Positions 7,282-14,363 of a stretch of 64,000 bases of DNA are shown here, one piece after another (position 1 is the first letter of the stretch; every line of letters starts with the position of its first letter). Both the position numbers and the translations under genes were made by a program. The notes under the pieces were generated by a model. The model made no database searches, had not been told where the DNA came from, and saw only the letters and a list, made by a program, of their open reading frames with translations. The stretch covers positions 62,001 through 126,000 of the forward strand of contig JAKQTR010000037.1 of NCBI GenBank assembly GCA_029562975.1. The letters run 5' to 3'. This DNA is from Acidobacteriota bacterium. Lineage in GTDB: Bacteria > Acidobacteriota > Vicinamibacteria > Vicinamibacterales > JAKQTR01.

Positions 7282-8643
7282 CTACCGCGGCGGCGAAAGG
7301 AGCGCGGCGGCCCTGTCGCGGCAGGCCAGGAAGTCGGCCATGAGCGCCGCGGGAATGGGGTCGCCCGGCGGCATGCGGCGGTGCTCGGTGATGGGGTTGA
7401 CGTAGACGCCGTTCTTCCGGAGCCGGTAGTCGAGGTGCGGTCCGGTGGACAGCCCCGAAGAGCCGACCCGGCCGACGAGGTCGCCCTGGGCGACGCGCTG
7501 GCCGACGCGCACGGCAATGGACGAGAGATGCAGGTACATGCTCTCGTAGCCGCTGGCGTGGCGGACGGCCACGAGGCGGCCCGCGTCGCCCGCGACGCCG
7601 GCGCGGCTGACGGTGCCGTGCGCCACGGCGACGACGGGTGCGCCGGCGGGGGCGGCGTAGTCGACGCCGAGGTGCGCGCGGCGGACGTTCAGGACGGGGT
7701 GACGGCGGCTGTACGAGAAGCGCGACGTGATGCGCGGCTCGAACCTGAGCGGCGACTTCAGGAAGAACCGCTTGAGCGACCGCCCGCTCGCGTCGTAGTA
7801 CGACGCCTGGCCGCCGGGCGGGACGAAGCGGTACGCCTGCAGGCGCCGGCCGCCGTTGTCGAGCTCGGCAACGGCAATCGGGCCGTAGGCCACGGTGCCG
7901 TTCTCGCGCAGGATCCTCCGGAACGCCAGGCGGAACGCGTCGCCGGGCTGCAGCTCGCTGTTGAAGTCGATTTCGCCGGAGAAAATCGCCGCAAGCTCGA
8001 TCGACAGGTCGACCGACTCCCCCGCCGCCTCCATCGCCTGGAAGAGCGACGGGGCCGCCGCGTCGATCCGGCCCTCCGCCACGGCCGGCTCCTCGCGCCG
8101 CGCGTAGGCCACGATCTCGGCGGCCAGGTCGCGCGGCGACTCGGGCGACGGCGGCTCGACGCGCAGGTACTGGTCCGCGTCGATCTCGCAGCGGAACGCG
8201 CGCAGCCGGCCGTCCAGCGTGCGCGTCAGCGTGAACGGCCGGCCCGCGCGCAGCCTGCGCGGGTCCATGGCGCGCGCGATGACCTGCACGGCGGCGTCGG
8301 CGTGCTCGGGGGCGAGGTGCGCGCGAAGCAGGGCGGCCAGCGTCGCGTCGCGCGCGACGGTGCCGGCAATCTCCTCGGTGTCGGGCTTCAGGTAGCGGTC
8401 CGCGCCCGCCGCCGCGCCCGCCGGCGCCGCCCGCTCACGCCCGCACGCGGCGGCACTCAGAACTCCGGCGAGCACAAGGCAGAGCCACCCGCGTGCGGCG
8501 GGCCGCCCGCCCGGGAGCGGGTCACCGCCAGGGACTAGGGACTTGGCGCTAGGGGCTAGTCGGACGCGGCTCGCGCCGCGTGGGGGGCCGTCCAGCGCAA
8601 CGCCAGGACTGACGAGCGCCCAGCGCCTGGTCCCTGGCCCCAT
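7282..8643 (-). CDS. M23 family metallopeptidase, probable lipoprotein
   Basis: Up to 453 residues. The C-terminal 130 residues are a LytM/M23 domain: HLGVDYAAPAGAPV (Zn ligands His and Asp), GYESMYLHLSSI, and GPHLDYRLRKNGVYVNP. In the last motif the usual HxH is HLD, so the second histidine (a zinc ligand) is Asp. Upstream is a Csd3/OapA-like adaptor region with LQPGDAFRLAFRRI. A signal peptide WLCLVLAGVLSAAAC suggests lipidation at Cys 67. The start is uncertain: residues 1-45 of the long frame are encoded by a dispersed repeat, and the only other in-frame start is GTG 8475, which gives a very short signal peptide. Likely role: peptidoglycan hydrolysis or, given the HLD motif, a non-peptidase activator. 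Confidence 0.8.
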   Translation of the reverse strand: MGPGTRRWALVSPGVALDGPPRGASRVRLAPSAKSLVPGGDPLPGGRPAARGWLCLVLAGVLSAAACGRERAAPAGAAAGADRYLKPDTEEIAGTVARDATLAALLRAHLAPEHADAAVQVIARAMDPRRLRAGRPFTLTRTLDGRLRAFRCEIDADQYLRVEPPSPESPRDLAAEIVAYARREEPAVAEGRIDAAAPSLFQAMEAAGESVDLSIELAAIFSGEIDFNSELQPGDAFRLAFRRILRENGTVAYGPIAVAELDNGGRRLQAYRFVPPGGQASYYDASGRSLKRFFLKSPLRFEPRITSRFSYSRRHPVLNVRRAHLGVDYAAPAGAPVVAVAHGTVSRAGVAGDAGRLVAVRHASGYESMYLHLSSIAVRVGQRVAQGDLVGRVGSSGLSTGPHLDYRLRKNGVYVNPITEHRRMPPGDPIPAALMADFLACRDRAAALLSPPR

Positions 8644-8698
8644 GTCTATGCCCCTTGTCCCCGCCTGACCAGCGCCGAGCGCCTAGCCCCTAGCCCCT
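8529..8698. repeat. Composite intergenic palindromic repeat (CTAG-rich arms, ACGCGGC/GCCGCGT hairpin)
   Basis: Left arm GGCGCTAGGGGCTAGTC, hairpin ACGCGGC-TCGC-GCCGCGT, right arm with AGCGCCCAGCGCCTGGTCCC and, further on, GCGCCTAGCCCCTAGCCCC. Related copies are at 13310-13440, 34275-34394 and, more degenerate, 48498-48692. The malQ stop (TAG at 8692-8690) is the first triplet of one edge. Confidence 0.6.
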
Positions 8699-10282
8699 TC
8701 CGTGCCTCTGCCCCCACGCGCGGAGCGCGCGCTGCCGCTCCCGCGCCTCGGGCTGCTCGTCCAGCTCATCGACGAACCACGGCAGCTTCCACGTCCAGTT
8801 CGAGTCGCCGACGGTCGCCGGCACGTTGATGCGGTCCGCCCAGCCGAACACGTCCTGCACGGGCAGCACGAGCAGGTCGGATCCGGACGCGTAGAGCGCT
8901 TCGACGAGCGCGTCGCGCACCCCCGGCCCGAACGCCTCGCCGGCGCGGGGCGGCGATCCTCCGTGCGCGGCCGCCGGCGCGGCGGCCTCGAGGGCGGCGG
9001 CGCGCTCGGCCGCGTCGGCCGCGCCCCACCAGCCCGCCAGCGTCTCGGTGTCGTGCGTGCCCGAGGCGGCGACCGACAGCGCCGGGTACGCCGCCGGCGG
9101 GATGAACGGCCGCCCCGGCTCGTCCCACTCGCGCTCCCAGCGCAGCACGCGGTAGCCGGGCACGCCGAGCCCGGCGAGCGAGGCGCGCACGAACCCGGGC
9201 ACGCTGCCGAGGTCCTCGGCGATGACGGCGGCGCCCTGGGACGCGATGGCGCGCATCACGGCCTCGCCCTGCTCGAGCTGCCCGGCGGGATCGCCGGGCA
9301 CGAAGCGCGGGGCGCTGCCGTCGCGCGGGAAGACCCACGTCCGGTAGAGCCCGACGACGTGATCGACGCGGAAGACATCGAAGAGGGCGGCCGCGCGCCG
9401 GGCGCGCGCCGCGAACCACGCGTAGCCGTTCCGGCGCATGGCGTCCCAGCGGTACGCCGGCAGGCCCCAATTCTGGCCCGTCGCGCTGAAGGCGTCCGGC
9501 GGGGCGCCGACGGAGCCGTCGAAGGCGAACAGGTCCCGATCGGCCCAGACGTCGGCGCTCTCGACGGCGACGCCGAAGGGAAAGTCGCCCGCGACGCGCA
9601 GCGGCGCCGCGCGCGCCCGCGCCGCGCGCCACTGCTCGTGCGCGATCCACTGGAGGTAGCGCCGGAAGAGCACCTCCGAGGCGGCGTCCTTCGCGAAGCG
9701 CGCGATTTCGGCGCGGTCGCGCGCGCGCAGCGGCGCGGGCCAGTCGAGCCAGGACTTGCCGCCCAGCAGGTGGTGCGCGGCGCGAAACACGGCGTAGCCG
9801 TCGAGCCACGACGACTCGGCCTCGGCAAACGCGCGCAGCTCGGCCGCGCGCGCCGTGCCGGGCTTCCACTCGCGCTCGACGAACCGCCCGAACGCGCGCC
9901 GCAGCGCCCGGTGCTTCAGCCACCTGATGCCGCGGTAGTCCGCGCGCGCCGCGCCGCGGACGTGATCCAGCAGCCTGCGCTCGGTGCCGTCGAGCGAGCC
10001 GTCGCCGCCGAGCGCCTGGTAGTCGGCCACGTCGGGCACCGAGATGAAGATGGGATCGAGGGCCATCGCGCTGAGCGCCGAGTAGGGCGACGCCTGGTCC
10101 GGGGCCATCTCGTTGAGCGGCAGCAGCTGCAGCGCGCTCACGCCCGCGCCCGCCAGCCACGGCGCAAGCAGCGCCGCGTCGGCGAACTCGCCGAGGCCCC
10201 AGCTTCGGCGCGACGGCATCGAGAAGAGCGGCAGCAGCAGGCCGGCGCGGCGGCCCGCCGGGAACGCCCGGCCCGGCGTCAC
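8690..10282 (-). CDS. malQ: 4-alpha-glucanotransferase (amylomaltase, GH77)
   Basis: 530 residues from GTG 10282; the frame upstream is Arg/Pro-rich antisense and is rejected. GH77 landmarks in order: RRAGLLLPLFSMPSRRSWG, LQLLPLNEMAPDQASPYS, the catalytic-nucleophile region FDVFRVDHVVGLYRTW, the acid/base region AVIAEDLGSVP and SGTHDTETLAGWW. It transfers maltodextrin segments between glucan chains in glycogen or maltose metabolism. The GTG overlaps the stop of the upstream aminotransferase (GTGA), so translation is probably coupled. The TAG stop coincides with the edge of a repeat. Confidence 0.93.
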   Translation of the reverse strand: MTPGRAFPAGRRAGLLLPLFSMPSRRSWGLGEFADAALLAPWLAGAGVSALQLLPLNEMAPDQASPYSALSAMALDPIFISVPDVADYQALGGDGSLDGTERRLLDHVRGAARADYRGIRWLKHRALRRAFGRFVEREWKPGTARAAELRAFAEAESSWLDGYAVFRAAHHLLGGKSWLDWPAPLRARDRAEIARFAKDAASEVLFRRYLQWIAHEQWRAARARAAPLRVAGDFPFGVAVESADVWADRDLFAFDGSVGAPPDAFSATGQNWGLPAYRWDAMRRNGYAWFAARARRAAALFDVFRVDHVVGLYRTWVFPRDGSAPRFVPGDPAGQLEQGEAVMRAIASQGAAVIAEDLGSVPGFVRASLAGLGVPGYRVLRWEREWDEPGRPFIPPAAYPALSVAASGTHDTETLAGWWGAADAAERAAALEAAAPAAAHGGSPPRAGEAFGPGVRDALVEALYASGSDLLVLPVQDVFGWADRINVPATVGDSNWTWKLPWFVDELDEQPEARERQRALRAWGQRHGRG

Positions 10283-11451
10283 GCGGCAGCCTCGATGCGG
10301 GCGATCACTCGGCTGACGGCGCGGTCGAACACGTCGGGGCGCGGCAGGAGGCTGACGACGAGGAAGGCCTCGCTCGGAAAATCGTAGAAGTACCCGGGGT
10401 GCACGAGCACGTGCTCCTTCTCGAGGATCTGCAGGACCAGCGACTCCTCCGACTGCATGGCCGGCACCCGCAGCACGGCGTGCCAGCCGCCCTCGGCCCG
10501 CAGCACGCCGACCGCCGGGCACCCGGCGGCCGCCTCGGCGAGGGCCTGATGGTTGCGCGCGACCCGCTCCCGGATCTGCGTGCGCACGATTGCGCCGTCG
10601 CCAAGCAGCGACGGCAGCGCGATCTGGACGGGCGTGGCCACCGACAAGTAGGTGTCGCAGACGAGCTCGAGGCGCTCCAGCGCCTGCCTGACCAGGTCGT
10701 CCGGGCCCGTCACGGCCATCCACCCGAGTTTCAGCTGCGGCAGGCCGAGGCCCTTCGACAGCCCGCCGAGGCTGAAGGCGAGCGCCTGGCGCTGGCCCAG
10801 CACGGACGCCGTCCTCGGCAGGTCCGCCTCGAGCACGTACTCCGCGAACACCTCGTCCCCGATGAGGGCGAGGCCACGCTCGCCGCAGTGCGCCGCCAGC
10901 GCGTCCAGCTCGGCGCGCTTCAGGTACGAGCCCGTCGGGTTGTTCGGGCTGACCACCACCACCGCCCGCGTCCGGTCGGTCGTCGCGCGCCTGATGCCGT
11001 CGACGTCAACGGCCCAGCTGCCGTGGTACTCGAGGCGGTAGGGCCGCGGCGCCACGGCGTCGAGCCCGGCCAGGTGCTCGAAGAGCGGGTAGCTCGGCAC
11101 CGGCACCAGCACCTCGTCGCCCGGGTCGCAGAGCAGCTTGAAGAGCAGCGAGTACGCCTCGCTCGTGCTCGCCGTGAGCGCCACGCGCTCGCGCGGCACC
11201 TGGATGCCGCGGCGGCGGTAGTCGCCCGCCACGGCCTCGCGCGCGGCCATCAGGCCGAAGGGCTGCGGGTCGTACTCCAGGCCCGCGCGCCCGCCGAGGG
11301 CATCGAGCAGCCGCGCGGGGTACGCAAGGCCCGCGCGCGTGGGGTTCGACTCGGTGAGATCGTCAACCGGCACGCGGGCCTCGCCAAGGCGCGCCAGGGC
11401 CGCCGTCAGCCGGTTGGGGCGGAGATCGAAGGACAGGCGTGATGAGAACAC
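10279..11451 (-). CDS. PLP-dependent class I/II aminotransferase
   Basis: 390 residues from GTG 11451 (VFSSRLSFDL); the ORF to 11559 adds non-conserved sequence. Fold type I features: ESNPTRAGL, substrate loop, ALTASTSEAYSLLFKLL, SPNNPTGS, IGDEVFAEY and the Schiff-base lysine in LGGLSKGLGLPQLKLGW. It resembles aspartate/alanine/LL-diaminopimelate-type enzymes, but the amino donor cannot be assigned. Its stop overlaps the malQ start by 4 nt, an unexpected partnership. No strong ribosome site is seen. Confidence 0.88.
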   Translation of the reverse strand: MFSSRLSFDLRPNRLTAALARLGEARVPVDDLTESNPTRAGLAYPARLLDALGGRAGLEYDPQPFGLMAAREAVAGDYRRRGIQVPRERVALTASTSEAYSLLFKLLCDPGDEVLVPVPSYPLFEHLAGLDAVAPRPYRLEYHGSWAVDVDGIRRATTDRTRAVVVVSPNNPTGSYLKRAELDALAAHCGERGLALIGDEVFAEYVLEADLPRTASVLGQRQALAFSLGGLSKGLGLPQLKLGWMAVTGPDDLVRQALERLELVCDTYLSVATPVQIALPSLLGDGAIVRTQIRERVARNHQALAEAAAGCPAVGVLRAEGGWHAVLRVPAMQSEESLVLQILEKEHVLVHPGYFYDFPSEAFLVVSLLPRPDVFDRAVSRVIARIEAAA

Positions 11452-11574
11452 TGAAGGAACAGGATACCGCAGCTTCGCCCGCGGATGGGGCGGCGCGGCG
11501 CCCGCCAGCGCAAGGCCGCCGACGCCGCGCCGGCCGCCGCGCGCGATCGGCCGCCGCACGCGATCGGCCCGGGC

Positions 11575-13296
11575 CTACCGCCGCCCGGCAACCGGGGCCG
11601 CGCGGCGCGAGCCGGCGCGCCGATCGGCCAGACTGACGGCCAAGCCCGCCGCCACCACCACCGCCGCGCCCACCACGTTGTGCCAGAGAAACGCGATGGC
11701 CGTGTAGCTCGCCGTCAGCGCCACGGCGGCCATCCCGGCCAGCAGGCCCCAGAAGGCGCCGCGCGCCGTCGCGCGCCGCGTCCCGATGGCGAGGACGAAC
11801 ACGCCGAGCAGCGACCCGTAGAAGAACGACCCGAAGCGGTTCACGACGTCGATGAGCGGGCCGAGGTCCGCCGCGAAGAGCGCCACCGCGCACGCGACGA
11901 GGCCCCAGACGAGCGTCGCGAGCTTCGACACCCGCAGGTAGTGCGCGTCCGACTCCCCGGTCCGCCACAGCCGGCGGTAGAAGTCGATGACGGTCGCCGT
12001 CGAGAGCGAGTTCAGCTCGGCGGCGATGCTCGACATGGCCGCGGCGAAGATGGCCGCGATGAGCAGGCCGACGAGCCCGATCGGCATGCGCTCGGTGACG
12101 AAGGTCGGGAACACGTAGTTCACGTCGCCGAACGCCTGGTCGCCGCTGACCTCCCGCACGAGGCCCGCCGCGCGCGCCCGCACGCCGGCCACGCGCGCCT
12201 CGCTCGCCCGGAAGGCCGACGCCGCCGATGCGGCCTCGGCCGCGCCGCCCGTCCGCCGCGCCGCCGCCAGCGCCTCGGCCGCCGCCTTCCGCTCCCCGAA
12301 CGCCGCGTCGAACTCGCGCCCGAGGGCGCGGTACTCCTCGCCCCGCGCGCTGGCGAGCACCTCCGCCTCGTGCTGGCGGTTGAACAGCATCGGCGGCTGG
12401 TGGAACAGGTAGAAGACGAAGACGAGCACGCCGATGAGCGGGATGAGGAGCTGGAGCGGGATCTTGACGTACGCGCTCATCATGAGCGACTGCCGGCCCT
12501 CGTCGACGGACCTGGCCGTGAGGTAGCGCTGCACCTGGCTCTGATCGCAGCCGAAGTACGACAGCATCAGGAACAACCCGCCGATGAGCCCCGACCAGAA
12601 CGTGTAGGTCCGGTTCGGATCCCACGTGAAGTCGAGGGCCTGCATGCGCCCCGCCGCGCCCGCCAGGTGCAGCGCCTCCCCCACCGACAGGCGATCCGGC
12701 AGCTGCAGCGCCAGCACGACGACGGCCGCCCCGACGCCCGCGACGATGACCGCCATCTGCTTCACGTCGGTCCAGGTCACCGCCTGCACGCCGCCGACCA
12801 TCGTGTAGAGCACGGTCGGCAGGCCGATGCCCAGGACGGTCAGCGTCAGGTTCCAGCCGAGCACGATCGACAGGATCACCGCCGGCGCCGCCACGATCAC
12901 GCCGCACGACAGCGCGCGCGACAGCAGGAAGAGCAGGCTCGCCAGCGTCCGCGTCCGCGCGTCGAAGCGCCGCTCGAGGTACTCGTAGGCGGTGTAGACC
13001 TTCGCGCGGTAGAAGAACGGCACCGCCGTCACCGACAGGATCACCATCGCGAGCGGCAGGCCGAGGTAGAGCTGCACGACGCCGAGGCCGTCGGTGTAGC
13101 CGCGCCCGGTCGTGCCAATCAGCGTGATGGCCGAGAGCTGCGTCGCCATCACCGACAGCCCCACCGCCCACCACGGCAGCGACCGCTTCGCGAGGAAGTA
13201 GCCCTCGACCTCGCTCGTGGCCTTCGAGCGGCGCACGCCGTCCCAGACGATCCACGCGAGGTAGAGGACGATGACGGACCAGTCGAGCGGGTGCAT
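11575..13296 (-). CDS. Sodium:solute symporter (SSS family)
   Basis: 573 residues with about 13 membrane helices. Begins [20 protein letters not shown] and contains the family segments [29 protein letters not shown] and [21 protein letters not shown] long Ala/Glu-rich soluble loop of about 90 residues (roughly 325-415, [18 protein letters not shown]...) interrupts the helices between TM8 and TM9; such inserts occur in acidobacterial and bacteroidetal SSS transporters. Na+-coupled uptake of a sugar, sialic-acid-like compound or organic acid is likely; the substrate is unknown. No clear ribosome site precedes the ATG. Confidence 0.9.
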   Translation of the reverse strand: MHPLDWSVIVLYLAWIVWDGVRRSKATSEVEGYFLAKRSLPWWAVGLSVMATQLSAITLIGTTGRGYTDGLGVVQLYLGLPLAMVILSVTAVPFFYRAKVYTAYEYLERRFDARTRTLASLLFLLSRALSCGVIVAAPAVILSIVLGWNLTLTVLGIGLPTVLYTMVGGVQAVTWTDVKQMAVIVAGVGAAVVVLALQLPDRLSVGEALHLAGAAGRMQALDFTWDPNRTYTFWSGLIGGLFLMLSYFGCDQSQVQRYLTARSVDEGRQSLMMSAYVKIPLQLLIPLIGVLVFVFYLFHQPPMLFNRQHEAEVLASARGEEYRALGREFDAAFGERKAAAEALAAARRTGGAAEAASAASAFRASEARVAGVRARAAGLVREVSGDQAFGDVNYVFPTFVTERMPIGLVGLLIAAIFAAAMSSIAAELNSLSTATVIDFYRRLWRTGESDAHYLRVSKLATLVWGLVACAVALFAADLGPLIDVVNRFGSFFYGSLLGVFVLAIGTRRATARGAFWGLLAGMAAVALTASYTAIAFLWHNVVGAAVVVAAGLAVSLADRRAGSRRAAPVAGRR

Positions 13297-13309
13297 GGGA
13301 GACAGGCGC

Positions 13310-13440
13310 TAGGAGCCGGGGGCCGGGCGCTGGGCGCTGGTCAGTTCCGATGTCACGCTGTGCGGCCTCCCACGCGGCGCGAGCCGCATCCGGCGAGCCC
13401 CTGGCGTCAGGTCCCTGATCCCTGGCGGTGACCCGTCTCC
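13310..13440. repeat. Composite intergenic repeat, second copy
   Basis: GGCGCTAGGAGCCGGGGGCC, CGCTGGGCGCTGGTCAG and the hairpin ACGCGGCGCGAGCCGC, with the tail TCCCTGGCGGTGACCCG. The tail matches (reverse complement) 8515-8535. It fills most of the gap between the symporter and the 35-aa gene. Confidence 0.5.
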
Positions 13441-13475
13441 GGGCGGGCGGCCCGCCCCGCGCGGGCGGCCGGCGA

Positions 13476-13583
13476 TCACGCGCTGAAGTACCGCTGGATG
13501 AGCCAGATTGCGGCCAGCACGATGGCCTCGAGGGCGATCGCGCCCGCGTAGAGCAGGCGGCTGTTCGATCTCGGGGGTGCCAT
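13476..13583 (-). CDS. 35-residue single-helix membrane protein
   Basis: ATG 13583 has AGGAG 5 nt upstream. The product begins MAPPRSNSRLLYAG, followed by a clean 20-residue helix (AIALEAIVLAAIWLIQRYF). The positive N-terminus and hydrophobic C-terminus suggest a tail-anchored peptide. It lies between the SSS symporter and the universal stress protein on the same strand, so it may be a small accessory subunit of the symporter; this is inference. Too short for family recognition. Confidence 0.55.
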   Translation of the reverse strand: MAPPRSNSRLLYAGAIALEAIVLAAIWLIQRYFSA

Positions 13584-13693
13584 GGGCTCCTGTCGATCCG
13601 GGCCATCGCCAGAGGAAGGGCGCCCGCGCGCCAGGCGCCGGCCCGCGGATGCCGCCGGCGCGGCCGCCCGCCCCCTGGCCGCCGGCTCCTCCT

Positions 13694-14185
13694 CTACGGC
13701 ATCGCCGCGTCGCGCGATGCCTCGCGCGATGCCTCGCGCGCCGCGTCCCGCACCGTCAGCACGGGGCACGGCGCCTTCCGCACCACCTTCTCCGCCACGC
13801 TCCCGAGCAGCATGTGCGCAATCGGGCCGCGCCCGTGCGTCCCCATCACGATGAGATCCACGTCGCGGGCCTTGGCGTAGCGGACGATCTCGACAAACGG
13901 GTTGCCCGCCAGGAGCGCCGTTTCCACGCGGAAGCGGCGGCGCTCCTCGTCGGTCAGCATCGTCGCCAGGCGGTGCCTCGATTCCTTGTCGATCTCCTCG
14001 CGCAGCTGCGGCACCGACGCCACGTAGACCTCCGCCGCCCACGCCTGCGCCAGCAGATCCTCCATCACGTGCACGAGGTGCAGCGACGCGCCGAACGCCT
14101 CGGCCATCGCCTTGCCGTAGCGCAGGGCCGCCTCGGACGCCTCGCTGAAGTCGGTGGGGACGAGGACGGTCTTGAGGGAGAGCAT
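13694..14185 (-). CDS. Universal stress protein (UspA family)
   Basis: 163 residues, ATG 14185 with GAGGAGG upstream. N-terminal MLSLKTVLVPTDFSEASEAA and the C-terminal nucleotide-binding motif G-x2-G-x9-GS (GTHGRGPIAHMLLGS) indicate the ATP-binding class. Single Usp domain of usual size. The last 15 residues (REASREASRDAA) are encoded by a 12-bp tandem repeat (CGCGCGATGCCT units at about 13711-13735), which probably expanded recently. Cytosolic stress or energy-state protein; the specific role is unknown. Confidence 0.9.
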   Translation of the reverse strand: MLSLKTVLVPTDFSEASEAALRYGKAMAEAFGASLHLVHVMEDLLAQAWAAEVYVASVPQLREEIDKESRHRLATMLTDEERRRFRVETALLAGNPFVEIVRYAKARDVDLIVMGTHGRGPIAHMLLGSVAEKVVRKAPCPVLTVRDAAREASREASRDAAMP

Positions 14186-14363
14186 GGCACCTCCTCGTGA
14201 ACGGGCGCCGGGGGCCAGGCGCAGGGCGCTGGTGGTGATCCGCTGGGTGGATTATACGGCCGATGTGCCGAAACGGCGCGCCCCGGGCGGGCCGCGGCTC
14301 GGCGCGGCAAGCCGCGGAGTTGCCCCTGGCCCCTGCACGCGCGACAATTGGACTGGAGACACG

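Noticed and set aside
4993-8538. 1181-codon plus-strand frame
   Set aside because: Antisense to the CocE and M23 genes, which carry clear active-site motifs; its translation has no domain and is Arg/His-rich.
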